A DNA stretch of 64,000 nt, from positions 2,542,001-2,606,000 of the forward strand of contig NC_089184.1 of NCBI RefSeq assembly GCF_947507565.1, in the 5' to 3' direction. Shown piece by piece: positions 52,303 to 63,789 of the stretch. Numbering within the stretch: position 1 is the stretch's first letter; every line of letters starts with the position of its first letter. A program made the translations under genes and the position numbers. This DNA is from Oscarella lobularis (Eukaryota; Porifera; Homoscleromorpha; Homosclerophorida; Oscarellidae). The notes beneath the pieces were generated by a model. The model was given only the letters and a program-made list of their open reading frames with translations. It was not told the DNA's origin and made no database searches.

Positions 52303-52587
52303 TCAAATGAGCATGACGTCATCCAAATCTGAAATGTGTTTTTTGACATCTACAGCCTCTTCTTCAATACTTTGTCGCGCCAGGAAAGCTTTTAACCAAC
52401 CTTTCTCGACTTTTAAGATGCCTTCGCGTCCCGGATCGACAAAATCCCACCCCTCGAACTTCCGCTGTTTTTTACGCGAGGGCACCTCGCTTTCCATGAT
52501 TTTCTCTACCATTTTATAAATGTCTTCCTTAGATGATCGTGTTGAGTGCGACGAAATCTTCGAGATGAGAGTAAAGGTTGGCGTCAA
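52303..52587 (-). pseudogene. C-terminal fragment of DUF6589-like protein, copy 2
   Basis: Reads KMVEKIMESEVPSRKKQRK then GWDFVDPGREGILKVEKGWL, matching the end of the copy 1 protein. The stop is 8 bp from the RecQ stop, convergent as in copy 1. Upstream exons are gone. Confidence 0.75.
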
Positions 52588-53136
52588 ATGAAAGGTGTGT
52601 GACCGTCAGCGTGGGAAAGAAAAGAGCCATCATTTCCTAAAAAAATCTAAGAGATAGATAGAAGCAAAACATGATAATTCTTATGCTTGCATTTGCAACT
52701 ACGCTCACACAATTATTAAATAATTTCAGGAAGAAAAGTCTGTCAACCTCGCAGTGAAAAAAGTATTTCCTTGGCTTAAGATCAATAATAGGAGTCTATA
52801 GGCACCTGTCACATGTAAGCATAGAAAACATTGATACGTGCTAACCCCAAACAAGAGTAACAATGGCTTTTTAAAAGACATTGGCACATCTCAAATCGTT
52901 ATATTGGAGCAATTGCTATTTGTATAAAAATTCGACAAAATCAAATTGACAATGATATTTCGTTTTTCTCGTATCTCTCACCGCTGCGGCTGATCGTCGT
53001 CGCGTCGCATTAGACTGCAATTTGCCCGCCATTCGCCGCCTTTGGTCGTTTCTCTTTGCCTAGGAGAGATGAGATCGAGAGAGCGAACCGTCTGATACGC
53101 CTCTAAGGGGGCCTGGCGCTTCAAATACAAAGTCCG
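52565..53136 (+). repeat. Dispersed repeat R1, 3' half
   Basis: Shares GGTTGGCGTCA, AGGCACCTGTCAC, TTTCTCGTATCTCTCACCGC, TTTGCCTAGGAGAGA and GGGGGCCTGGCGCTTC with the 2.6-3.3 and 6.0-6.8 kb copies. Confidence 0.7.
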
Positions 53137-53214
53137 TAGGATCTGGCAAGCACGATGTCTTTATTAATGATGTAACCTCTACTCCTAGTCCCGTATATAG
53201 GCACGTACACTACA
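53136..53214 (-). repeat. Candidate 3' LTR of the second Ty3/gypsy element
   Basis: On the minus strand a purine-rich AGGGAGGGCGA is followed by TGTAGTGTACGTG, echoing the tract and TGTAGTG start of the first element. About 80 bp remain before R1 sequence. No matching 5' LTR was found near 58.8 kb. Confidence 0.4.
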
Positions 53215-53290
53215 TCGCCCTCCCTATAAATCAACTATGTATGTGTGTGTGTGTGTCTAATTGTACATGTGTGTGTATGTTTGTGCTTTA

Positions 53291-55461
53291 TGACGCGTTA
53301 TTCGTGCCAAAAGTCTTACCGTGCCCGAACCGCTTCTAAAAACCGATCTACGTGGCCCGAACCGCTTATAAAAACCGGTGTACGTGCCCGAACCGCTTCT
53401 AAAAACCGGTCTACGTGCCCGAACCGCTTATAAAAACCGATCTACAATACCAGTTTCACTTGTTCCGATCCTATAAACCGGTCTATTCCACTAGCCTCGT
53501 TGTTAGCGCATAGAGTAGGACTTCGGCTTTCGGACATTCTGCGATTTCGCAGCAAATCTAGCGAACCGACTCTGGCTTCCTATAGCGCATTTTAAAGCCC
53601 AATCCCTGCCAGGAAGGTGTGCTTGAGCGCGAATCAATAGACCAAACCCTCATGATTTTATTAGAAGATTAGCGCGGGCAGGTCAAATCCTCCGCTTTCG
53701 GAAAACAGTATCGCTTTCGGACACGTATGCGTAGTTCATTCAAATTTTAATGTTTTGGCAAGGATTTTTTTCACAATATCCTCTATCATAGAGCTTTCAA
53801 ACGCAGTAAAGCTTTAGCTAATTTGTTAAATCTATCGCTTGCTAAAAATCGACGAATGTACCGACATCGTACCTCGGTTTTCGGACACGAGTTATTCCGT
53901 TTGCAAAGCCCAAATCCGTTTCTAAAACAACACTCTGAATTTTCTGTAAAGTATTTAAGACGCTTTTCAAAAGCTGCTTGAAAACGAGTAACTTTGCCAA
54001 GCAATTGGGCTGTTTAGTGCAGCAAAATGCATTTCTCAGGTTTGCTTTAGCAGCAATAAAACTAAAAATAGAAAGGAAAATACCCAAACTGGTACAGAAG
54101 CAAGCGGTGCGAAGAATAAGTCACCCAAAACTTCGTTTTAATAAAAAATTCTGTCGCATACAGTACTTTACGCCAAACGCAGATTGTTCAAACTTTATCG
54201 TAGTGTTTGTACTGTTTATGGTATATTGCCAAGAGCTCAGGCTACGTCAAGCTGACGAGTTGCGTTTAATAATTTATTTATTGCGTTCTAAGAATTTCAG
54301 TTTGAGTGCTCTTATATAAATACAGAATTTCAGATTCTTGGTATTACACTCTGGCTGTGATACCTTCTTGAAAGTCGATGCTGCTAAAAATGTACTTGCT
54401 CTACTTATGGAAGAGCACTCCACGGACAGATACTGTGAAAAGGCGTACTTTTGTGTAGTGTTTCTGACATTGCCATCAAAATCAGCACGACAAATGCATT
54501 TGGCGTAAAGTACTGTATGCGACAGAATTTTTCATTAAAACGAAGTTTTGGGTGACTTTTTCTTCGCACCGCTTGCTTCTGTACCAGTTTGGGTATTTTC
54601 CTTGCTATTTTTAGTTTTATTGCTGCTAAAGCAAACCTGAGAAATGCATTTTGCTGCACTAAACATAAACAGCCCAATTGCTTGGCAAAGTTACTCGTTT
54701 TCAAGCAGCTTTTGAAAAGCGTCTTAAATACTTTACAGAAAATTCAGAGTGTTGTTTTAGAAACGGATTTGGGCTTTGCAAACGGAATAACTCGAGTCCG
54801 AAAACCGAGGTACGATGTCGGTACATTCGTCGATTTTTAGCAAGCGATAGACTTAACCAATTAGCTAAAGCTTTACTGCGTTTGAAAGCTCTATAATAGA
54901 GGATATTGTGAAAAAAATCCTTGCCGAAACATTAAAATTTGAATGAACTACGCATACGTGTCCGAAAGCGATACTGTTGTCCGAAAGCGGAGGATTTGAC
55001 CTGCCCGCGCTAATCTTCTAATAAAATCATGAGGGTTTGGTCTATTGATTCGCGCTCAAGCACACCTTCCTGGCAGGGATTGGGCTTTAAAATGCGCCAT
55101 AGGAAGCTAGAATCGGATCGTTAGATTTGCTGCGAAATCGCAGAATGTCCGAAAGCCGAAGTCCTACTCTATGCGCTAACAACGAGGCTAGTGGAATAGA
55201 CCGGTTTATAGGATCGGAACAAGTGAAACTGGTATTGTAGATCGGTTTTTATAAGCGGTTTGGGCACGGTATGTCGAATAGACCGGTTTTTAGAAGCGGT
55301 TCGGCCAAAGTTAGTCGAATAGACCTGTTTTTATAAGCGGTTCGGGCACGGTAAGTCGAATAGATCGGTTTTTAGAAGCGGTTCGTGCACGGTAAGTTGA
55401 ATAGACCGGTTTTGAGAAGCGGTTCGGGCACGGTAAGACTTTTGGCACGAATAACGCGTCA
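53291..55461. mobile_element. Fold-back element FB4 with internal tandem arrays
   Basis: Inverted arms of about 1 kb (53291-54340 and 54405-55461) starting TGACGCGTTATTCGTGCC, bordered by TA on both sides. Just inside each end are tandem units of GCCCGAACCGCTT.TAAAAACC plus a GRTCTACGT or GTCTATTCGAC tail: four on the left, about five or six on the right. Inner blocks (CTTTCGGACA, TTTCCTTTCTATTTTTAG) are mirrored. It splits the second Ty3 element between its coding end (55504) and candidate LTR. No open frame is convincing. Confidence 0.85.
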
Positions 55462-55503
55462 TAGTGCTTATGCATATTTTGTTTACTTGACGTAGTTCTC
55501 CTG

Positions 55504-58500
55504 CTACTTGGGCCGACGTGACACTCTTCCGTATCTTGTGGTCGTCACCTGCTCCTGTCGCTGATCTCCTTGGTCTCTCACTTCTGTCCCTGCCTCCTGT
55601 CTTTGCTCTTCTACTCTTTCCTCTGCTTCCTGTTTCTGTACTTGCTCCTCCTCTGTCTCTGTTTGTTCTCCCGTTGTTGTTGCGTCATCTGCTGTGACTG
55701 CTTCGTCGTCCTCATTCCAATGAATGACGTCTCTTTCTTTCGGTCGCTTCTGTATTTGCAAACGGTTTCTCCTTAACTTCCGTCCGCTTTCCTATCTTAC
55801 TAAATATGACCTTTCTCCCAATCGTCTTACCAGCGTGCCTGGTATTCGCCACGTGCGTGCTTCTATGTCCCAAATCAGTACTCGATCGCCTGTCTCCAGA
55901 GCTTCTAATGGCCTCGCTCCATTTCTGGTGTTGTAGTACCGTGCTTGTTTCTGCTTCCTGGCCTTATCCCTCTCTTCTACTTCGTGATGTGGGATAATCT
56001 GCGGTCTCAACATTTCTGGACAAGCCGGAAGGCGCGACCGAGTTTTCCGTCCCATTAGTAGCTGTGCTGGAGAGCCGCCTGTGCTTTCGTGAGGAGTCGT
56101 CCTATATGCCAATAGTGCTAATTGGAAATCTGTCCCCGAGCTGTCTGCCTTTTCCATTAATCCCTTCACTGTCTGTACAGTTCTTTCGGCCAGTCCATTT
56201 CCTTGAGGATATCTTGGCGACGACGTTGCATGTTCAAACTGCCATTCTTCCGCAAATCGTTGAAACTCAGCATTGTTGTATTGAGGCCCATTATCGCTAA
56301 CAAGCAGTTCCGGAATTCCGTGCACCGAGAATATTTCCTTACAGGCCATGATCACCGCCCTTGCCCCGAGTTGTCCCAATCGTCGTATTTCGGGAAATCT
56401 CGAGTAGTAGTCGACTATCAATATGTAATGTTTCCGTTTTAGCTCAAATAAGTCTGAAGCGACGTGTTGCCATGGCCGGTCCGGTAACGGTGTAGACATC
56501 AGTGGTTCTTTCCTTTGTTGATGGTGGTGTTCAGCACAGGTTGCGCACCTCATCACCCTCTCTTCCAATGCTTTTCCCATTCCCGGCCCCCACATGTGTT
56601 CTCTTGCTCGAGCCTTAGTCTTTGCGATTCCCAGGTGTCCTTCATGGGCCTTTTCGATCATTGCCTTTCTAAGCCCTCGTGGTATAAAAATTTTGTCTCC
56701 TCGTAATAAGACTCCTTGGACCATACTGAATAGATGTTATTGGTCAAAGTACTGACGTACAAATTCTCGCGCCTGCTTTCGCGACCTGGGCCATCCTGTC
56801 CTAAGGTATTCAACTATTGTCGCCAGCTCTTCATCCCGTTGTGTTTCAATAGCCAACTCTTGAAACATTCCGTCTGAAGCTGGTATTCCTGCAAGTGTGA
56901 CGACATGCAAATGTCTTTCTACGTCGTCCGCAATAACGTCGTTTTCTCCGTAAAAGGGAGCTCGAGATAAAGTATCAGCCACGGGTAGTTCCTTTCCCGG
57001 GACATACTCTACAGAATGGGAACAACCGTCGTTTCAACGGCGTAATTCGCGGTGGACACTGGCTAATATCTTGAGTGTTGAGAATCGATATCAATGGTTT
57101 ATGATCAGTTTCGATTCGAAACGGTGTCGACCTTCCTCTAAGATATTGCTGGAACCGCTCACAACCCCAGGTTATAGCCAATGCTTCTTTTTCAATTTGT
57201 GCATAATGCTTCTCCCCTGCTGTCAGCGTCCGCGACACATACGCCAGCGGTGCTCGCCGTCCATCCTGTTGCACCTGTAGTAATACTGCCCCCAGTCCGT
57301 ACGAAGAGGCATCAGCAGAAACGGTCGTCTCAGCTAGCGGATTGTAATAGGCAAGAACCGCTGATTGAGAGAGTACTTTCTTTAATTCTCCAAACGCCTT
57401 TTCCTGTACTGGCCCCCACACCCAATCCGTGGCATCTTTTAAAAGTTCCCGTAGTGGCCCAGTCATATTTGACAGATTTGGTAAAAATTTTCCTAAGTAT
57501 GTTACCATTCCCAGAAACCGTCTTGTTTCCTCCTTCGTGTTTGGTTTTGGGATGCCCAGAATCGATTCGATTTTTCGACTATCTGGTCGAACTCCTTCGG
57601 CGGTTAGAATATGACCAAAATATCTCACTTGTCGCGCACCAAACGTGCACTTTTCTCCGTTAAGTTGCAGGCCATGCTGTTTACATCGCTCCAGCACCTG
57701 ACGTAATCGTTGATTATGTTCTTCTTCCGTCGCTGCCCAGATCAGCACATCATCAATGCAACACTCGACGCCTTCCAAGCCATCTAATAGGGTTCTCATC
57801 GCTCTGTGGAACACCTCCGGGCCAGAATTGATTCCAAAAGGCAGTCTTGTAAATCTGAATCGGCCATAAGGCGTCAAAAATGTTGTTAGTCGAGAACTTT
57901 CGTCGGACAACGGAATCTGCCAGAATCCTGAGCATGCGTCCAATGTCGAGAAGTACTTCGCTCCTCGTAACTTCGCAAACAATTCATCTGTTGTAGGGAG
58001 CTGATACCTCTCCCTCGTAACCCATTTGTTCAAGTGTGTGAAATCAACACAAATACGTACTGCGCCGGATGGTTTCGGTGCGACGACCATTAAACTGACC
58101 CATTCCGTTGGCCCCGTTTCCTCTTTTATCACCCCAAGTGCTAACATTCGATCTAGTTCCTCCTTGACTTTGTCGTAATAGGGAAGTGGGACTCTTCGAG
58201 GAGTTGCAACTGCATACGCTTGAGCCTCTTCTTTCAGGTGTATTGTGTAGAGGAATGACTTGAGAAGTCCAATCCCTCCAAAGATCTCGCGGAATGGACT
58301 TACTACTGAGTTCATTTCAACTTTTTCATCAAATTTTCCAGCTCCTTCTAGCACTGGGTCGTGTTTCGATGACGGGGATTTTATCAGGACAGCTGCCACA
58401 AAAATTAAGTCCATGTGTCGAGTTGCCCGCAATCCTAGTAAAGGTTCTTCGTCAAATGGCACCACTAAGAATCGGAGGTGCCGAGTTGTGCCGTTCACCA

Positions 58501-58730
58501 GCGTAACCTGGCAAATGCATTGTCCGTCTACCGGTATGGACTCCTTGGCACCGTACGTTATAATCCTTGCGTTTGACGCCAACAATTTAGGTTTATGCTG
58601 TAATCTGTTGTACACGGTTCTCGCAATATACTGGCCTCCGCTCCCGTGTCAACTTTAAACATAACCTCCGTACCATTCGTTTGTGCCATAACCCGCCAGA
58701 CATCTTCATTGCTCTCTGCATCTTTTATTG
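55504..58730 (-). pseudogene. Second Ty3/gypsy element: protease-RT-RNase H-integrase, decayed
   Basis: Protease remnant near 58660-58720 (FKVDTGAEASIL). RT-RNase H frame 56975-58615: RVPLPYYDKVKEELDRML, RICVDFTHLNKWV, LPFGINSGPEVF, catalytic ECCIDDVLIWAA, TTVSADASSYGLGAVLL and ETDHKPLISIL. A linker piece with VADTLSRAPF follows at 56737-56982. The integrase frame (55792-56724) has HEGHLGIAKTKARAREHMW, CATCAEHH, SDLFELKRKHYILIVDYYSR, LVSDNGPQY and YPQGNGLAERTVQ. An acidic, Gln-rich tail (55504-55761) is in another frame. At least four frame changes or stops separate the parts. The RT belongs to a different lineage from the 41-44 kb element. No gag was recognised. Confidence 0.9.
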
Positions 58731-58879
58731 TCCCCAGCTGATATATTGTCCCCTCTTGTGTCTTCTCTATTTTTGTCCCTTGTTTTCTTGTCTTTGCCGT
58801 GTCGTCGGACTGCTGCTTTTCAGCGGTTGTTACTTATACAAATATCCCTTATGCTCGAAAATTATTTATCGTAATTTCG

Positions 58880-59100
58880 TTGGTGTTGTTGCTTAATAAA
58901 AAGGAGATCATTGAAGAGTCTTCTGTACTTCCTTCATCAACAATAAAGGTAAAGAGAGCTCCTCTCTTCTCAAAGGCAAAACGTCAATACTGAACAAAAC
59001 GTACACTTGTGACGTCAACAGAATCACCTGAATCCCAGGCCCTAGATCAATTCCTCAATTCCTGAATTATGGTAATTGCTCTGCTACTTTCGTTGTCTCC
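58880..59100 (+). repeat. Dispersed repeat R1, 5' part
   Basis: AAAAAGGAGATCATTG, CTCCTCTCTTCTCAAAGGC and GGCCCTAGATCAATTCC match 5650-5860. R2 interrupts directly after. Confidence 0.7.
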
Positions 59101-59104
59101 CTCC

Positions 59105-60770
59105 GGTCCCTAATAATCTGGTAACACGTGTGAATTTGATGATGTAAAGGAAGAGGAGTCTCCCTGGTAAAAGTCCACGGCGTGTGTTACCGTGAAGACG
59201 ACGACTGTGGTGATTTCATTGATGAAACTTTTGCTTGTTGTCTACGTTTGTGACCATAGCAACACGTGTGCACGACGTCTTTTTGTGTTGTCTCTTTGGG
59301 GATTTCAAGTTGAAGTAGGGTCTCTTTCCTCGTCATTTTTATAGAATGTTCATTTTGTTATTTTGCAGGAAAAAGCTCTCTCCTCTCCCTCTATTGTAAC
59401 CTCGTAAAAGTGTTTAATTAATCAACATTTATAATAGACCTAATTACGTCATTAGTCGATTGACTGTACTACGAGTTCTTCGTAACATAGTACACTTTAT
59501 TTCGTTGGCGTTCAGGAGGTGTTGGTAATTTATTTCTTTTGTTTTTTTTTGCCATATTAATTCTGGTGTCCTTTCAGGGATTACGAATTGGCGACCTATC
59601 TAAAAACTCTTTTTGGAAGTTCTGAGAAAGAAGATGTTACAGAATCGGCTTTGTTGCTATATTTTAAATGACTCTTTTCATACCTTAGTTGTACTAGAGA
59701 TAGTTGAAGAGTAGTAGTGTCGACGTACAGTAGCGTGGCGACAACAGAGTCCTGAGCACAACCCTGCATTAGATAGGAAACTGCTCCGAGGCCTCTTTTG
59801 AGGAGGAGTCGTGTGCACGCGCCTCGCAGGCAGACAATAACGTAGACTGAGGCGAGCTCCAAACTTTAATTTAATAAAACCCAGAAGTAAACCGGAATCT
59901 ATGAAAAAAATGCACATGGGTCCTGCTTGTTTCGCTGTCCACCTGCACGGACCGCGAAGGTCCGTACAGGCTTCTGTTGGGTGTGGGTCATCCTCCCTAC
60001 TCCCCCGTCGAAGTTAGAGCCTGTTTAGTCTCCCGGCTCGGACGCCTGGGACGGGCAGCCCTCGGACGTGAGTTCTGCCGTCCTGGTTTCAGGGGAACCG
60101 CTATTGTAACCCACCGCGTCTTCCTAAGTTGGGTGGCAGTTTATCACTCGTGCCACGGGAGTAGGGGATTGAATCCCCTGCCTTCAAGCCTCGTTTATCC
60201 TTTCTGGCTCAAGAGTTGGGCCTGTTTTCTTTAGTCACCTCGGAGCCCAGAGGTGAATGAGGCTAAAAAACAAAAATAAACAGTTTAGATCAAATGCAAA
60301 GAACCTGAACCGAAACGAGAAAGCTTTTGCGCTCTCTTGGCGATCGCACAGATATATATTCCATGAAAGAGCTTGAGGTAATTGAGTGCCCATGACGTCG
60401 TAGAACGGTGCTCCTTTAAAAGAGAATCCAAGCTTGGCATTATTCGCTGTGGCTTTATATAGAGTACTAATGACACTAGAAAATAGACTTACATCTAATC
60501 TTCTGATGTACTACTTCACCCAGTTTGATTTTTTCGTTGACTGGACAAAGAACGAGATTTTAGGTTGTTTTTCGTGTAGCTTTGCGTCGTTATCATCGTC
60601 ATCGTTGCTACGGACAAGAGAGCAGAAAGAGTAGTCTAAGCGTTTCAGGTCGTAGTTCCTGTGGCAGTCAAAAGCGACGATTTTACCCACGTTCTCTTTG
60701 TCTCGCTTCGAGACAAAACATTGGAGAAATAACTAACATTCCCCAACAGAGTAACGTCCTAGTTTCTGTT
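59105..60770 (+). repeat. Dispersed repeat R2, long copy
   Basis: Colinear with 600-2310, including the exon-like DYELATYLKTLFG stretch near 59581-59620 after CCTTTCAG and the block near 59990-60230 matching 1500-1750. Confidence 0.8.
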
Positions 60771-60786
60771 GAAGTAATTTGGTCTC

Positions 60787-61210
60787 GATAAGCGCACAGA
60801 ATCCCCTGGCCCTAGAGTAATTCCTCTTAACAAATCACTTATTTAACTGGTGTGGCTCTTTACGAATAACAGCTCTTCTATTATTTTCATATCCCTTCTT
60901 TAACTTTATTGTCTCCTTGTCAAGTATTCCAATTCACAGCTTATTGCCCTATCAACAAAATATTTATTTGCAAACCATATAAACTATTCTGCTTTACTTT
61001 CAAGCGATTTGTTTCCGGCTTTTCCGCCCGTGAGTCGACTACGTCCACGTGATCATTCCCTAAACGCTTCAATCAGAATAATTAAAAATGATATACAGTA
61101 GCGCAAAATATTACCACTATTCATTAACTATGTCTACTCTTTCTTTGAGGATAGGAGAAATTATTGGCTTCACGTGAAAGACGTCCGTCCGCGTGAGATG
61201 GTAATTTGTG
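60787..61210 (+). repeat. Dispersed repeat R1, middle part
   Basis: CCCCTGGCCCTAGAGTAATT, GAGTCGACTACGTCCACGTG and the following block match 5790-6110. The R1-R2-R1 order is the same as at 1-2600. Confidence 0.65.
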
Positions 61211-62236
61211 ATCGTTTCCTTAATGATTTTATTTATGGTAGATAGGTAATCTTGTACGGCACCCGGTAGATCGACCAATACGTTTCGAGAGTTGTCCCGT
61301 TGTAAAATTATCCCTTTCACTATCACTATCGCTGTCACCGACAAAGGAGGAAGGGGGCTACCTGCAAACACGCATAAAAAAGAAATTTTTTCTCTATAAC
61401 GATACCCACACGTTTTGGGTCAGACCGTGACAGAGCGTCATTTGCGGCGGCATTTCACCCAAAAGAATATTTTAGTATGTAAACAGAGAATAAATGAATG
61501 GGAAATGAGTTCTTACACAAAGTGTTATATGTTCATGTGTAAGTCGCTCATTGCTAAAACGCACTAGTTTATATCAATTAGTCGTTCTGAATTTACCTCG
61601 ACACGTCGACGTTCCCGGGAGAATGAATTTCTTCAAAAACGAAAGAGTCGAAGACAGATCAATGAAGAAAATAAAACAACTGTTAAGAAAATGAGAGACA
61701 AGAAACCGTAATAAGAGTCAGAGAAAAGGCTGCTTGCTCAAACGATGCGGCTCCGTCTTAGTCATTTCGTCGATTCGTGTGATTGACGTTTATGATAGTG
61801 ACCTCGCGCGTGATTAGGTACCCTCGTTCTTCAAAATAATACGAAGGGATTGCATAGTGGGATCATATATCGGTCAAACTCGTTTCCTCGTGGCTCGTGC
61901 GTTTATATATAACCTCAGCCAGCTGTGCAGACAACTTCCTGATTGGTCATGTTTGCTCACGGATTGATTCCACTAATTGATATTTTCACTCGCGACATCA
62001 AGCGAGCGAGTCAATACAAAATTTTTTTTAATACGCAAGTTTAGACAAAAAATTATTAAGAATCGCCTGAAACATTAACAGTCAGGACAATACAGAAAAC
62101 CGAATTAGGTTCAGTACGCAACTGCGACTACATGAATATGGTGTAAAGATAATAAGACAAAAAATGCAAAGAAGTAAACTTTCTTGTGCTTTCAGCATTT
62201 TGTCATAAAGGAAAATATTGCCAGTTTTAATTGGCA
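61211..62236. other. Intergenic stretch, no supported gene
   Basis: A minus-strand frame at 61117-61371 overlapping the R1 end lacks a recognised domain. The rest is AT-rich and is the 3' side of the gene at 62237-63376. Confidence 0.45.
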
Positions 62237-63376
62237 TCATAGCTCAGTTTTCTGAATAACAAAGAAATAGCATAGGTTATGAAACTGTTTGAATAAAACC
62301 TTTTCAGAAGGCTCTTTTGCCAAGGAAGCCAAAACTTCAGATATTTTGCTCAGTTGTTTTTCGATTCTTCCCACTGCACTTGTAAGTGTGGACCCTCTAA
62401 TTGTATTTACGTAACTTTGCAAATCGCGCAAATCTTTCATGTGCGCATCATCAGTAGGCAACTCCACATATCCTTCAAACTCTTTGTGAAATTTGCCGAG
62501 ACGTAGAGCTCCCCGCTTTGTAAGGAGAAGATGAATATGACCGTGGCAATTAAGCCTCCCGGGAGAACGATTCACTGCCGTTTCCCAGTTGCCAAAATTA
62601 ACCAGTAGAGACTGTGCTAATTTTTCTTGCGAGTCTGCTGGCCACTTCGCTTCGGATTCCAGAACATTAATAAATTTGAAGACACAGCTCCACACGTCAG
62701 GGCTCTCTACCAGCTGACGGTTGTTGTGCGGTCCAGGCGGATCTTTTCTTCCCTTTCCAAACGCTTCCGGCATAACTAGTAAGTCTCTTGTGCATTCATG
62801 ACGGCGAAATAGAAGCAAAGACACGTCTTTTTCTTTTATTGGATTGATGCCCCTCAGGCAATGCTCTGACGGTACAGCAAAGCCACATAGCTCACCGTTT
62901 TCGTTAGCTTTGCACATTAAATACCTGTGCAGAAAGTTGCACCTTTTTGTAGCCTTGTGTTTTAGGGAATTGCATGTATCGCCGTAGATACATGGATCAC
63001 CTCTTGAAGGTCGTTGCTTTACCTCTGGATCGCCAATAGTCCGACCTTCGTCAGAGAATAAACGCATCATATGCTTTTCTACGTACGCAGATGCTTCCTC
63101 AAGCGTGTCTTCCTGAGGATGTTTTTCCCCGCACCGATTCTTCTCAAGGAAGTGGAGGAGAGCTAGAACGTGTATTCTTGTTGTAACTGTCTTCTGTGCA
63201 ATATCGACTTCAATTTGATAACCTCTGGAGAGAGGTTTTGGAAGGTTGTCAATCCATGTAAGATGCTCTTTAATCTCTGCTGCTAATGATGTCCCACTTA
63301 AAACGGGCAACGCAGATGACACTTTCTCTGCGTTAAAGGGGTACAGATAAGAAAAATCATAATCTTGGAAAGACAT
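62237..63376 (-). CDS. HIT-like (histidine triad) protein of unknown role
   Basis: Single-exon frame of 379 residues from ATG 63374-63376. HGHIHLLL at residues 278-285 fits the H-x-H-x-H-hydrophobic pattern of histidine triad hydrolases and transferases, with NFGNWETAVNR just upstream where such proteins place substrate-contact residues. An earlier part has Cys/His-rich stretches (DPCIYGDTCNSLKH, KRCNFLHRYLMC, LCGFAVPSEHC) that could bind zinc. The C-terminus has a helical stretch (SAVGRIEKQLSKISEVLASL). TTTTTACTTTAG sits just before the ATG on the coding strand, resembling a 3' splice site, so a 5' exon may exist. No membrane helix. The HIT assignment rests on one motif; the substrate is unknown. 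Confidence 0.5.
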   Translation of the reverse strand: MSFQDYDFSYLYPFNAEKVSSALPVLSGTSLAAEIKEHLTWIDNLPKPLSRGYQIEVDIAQKTVTTRIHVLALLHFLEKNRCGEKHPQEDTLEEASAYVEKHMMRLFSDEGRTIGDPEVKQRPSRGDPCIYGDTCNSLKHKATKRCNFLHRYLMCKANENGELCGFAVPSEHCLRGINPIKEKDVSLLLFRRHECTRDLLVMPEAFGKGRKDPPGPHNNRQLVESPDVWSCVFKFINVLESEAKWPADSQEKLAQSLLVNFGNWETAVNRSPGRLNCHGHIHLLLTKRGALRLGKFHKEFEGYVELPTDDAHMKDLRDLQSYVNTIRGSTLTSAVGRIEKQLSKISEVLASLAKEPSEKVLFKQFHNLCYFFVIQKTEL

Positions 63377-63789
63377 TCTCAGAACCTAAAGTAAAAACAA
63401 CAATTACCAAAGCTTTTAAAATTGCATTTTTTTTAAAGTACTGAGTTTTGAATACACAAAGAGTGATTAATTAAGAAAACAATTTTTGCTAAACTGTGAA
63501 ATAAAAGTTTACTTAGCAACAAGCAAATATATAAGCCAGTATTATTTGAATATTGCCTGAAAATCAGTTGTACGTTTTCTTACTTGTAACCTAAAACGTC
63601 TCTCTGAAGTTCAAAAAATAAAATACTTATAATGAGAAGGATAGATAAGGAAGGCTAGGAAGCTAATAAGAAATCTGTGGGCTCCGTTCTTAGCGATGAT
63701 GGGATATATAGACGCGGTCAGCAAATATGATCTTGACTTTTCGATCGAGTTGCTGTAGCTCATGCTACCATAGGAAAGGTGTGGTTTTC

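Larger units (their letters stand above)
50193..52590. mobile_element. RecQ/DUF6589 transposable element, copy 2 (truncated)
   Basis: The left end starts TAGCCTCGCG and forms the same hairpin (CCAGGTCCTTCTCC / GGAGAAGGGCCTGG around GGATAAACCC), followed by GGTCACGTG, CCCCCTTTTGGGGG and TTTAAATA in the same order as copy 1. It keeps the convergent RecQ and DUF6589-like genes but is cut within the last DUF6589 exon, where repeat R1 begins near 52565-52590. The right end is missing. Confidence 0.8.

Noticed and set aside
53322-53450. CRISPR-like array of 31-bp repeats
   Set aside because: Units are directly adjacent without unique spacers and are mirrored at the other end of a fold-back element.
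53842-54896. Paired frames of 72-113 residues in the fold-back element
   Set aside because: The same sequence appears inverted in both arms; this is palindrome symmetry, not conserved coding.
57720-57750. Cys-Ile-Asp-Asp instead of Tyr-x-Asp-Asp as an inactivating RT mutation
   Set aside because: Related Ty3/gypsy lineages often have other residues in the first two positions; both catalytic Asp are present.
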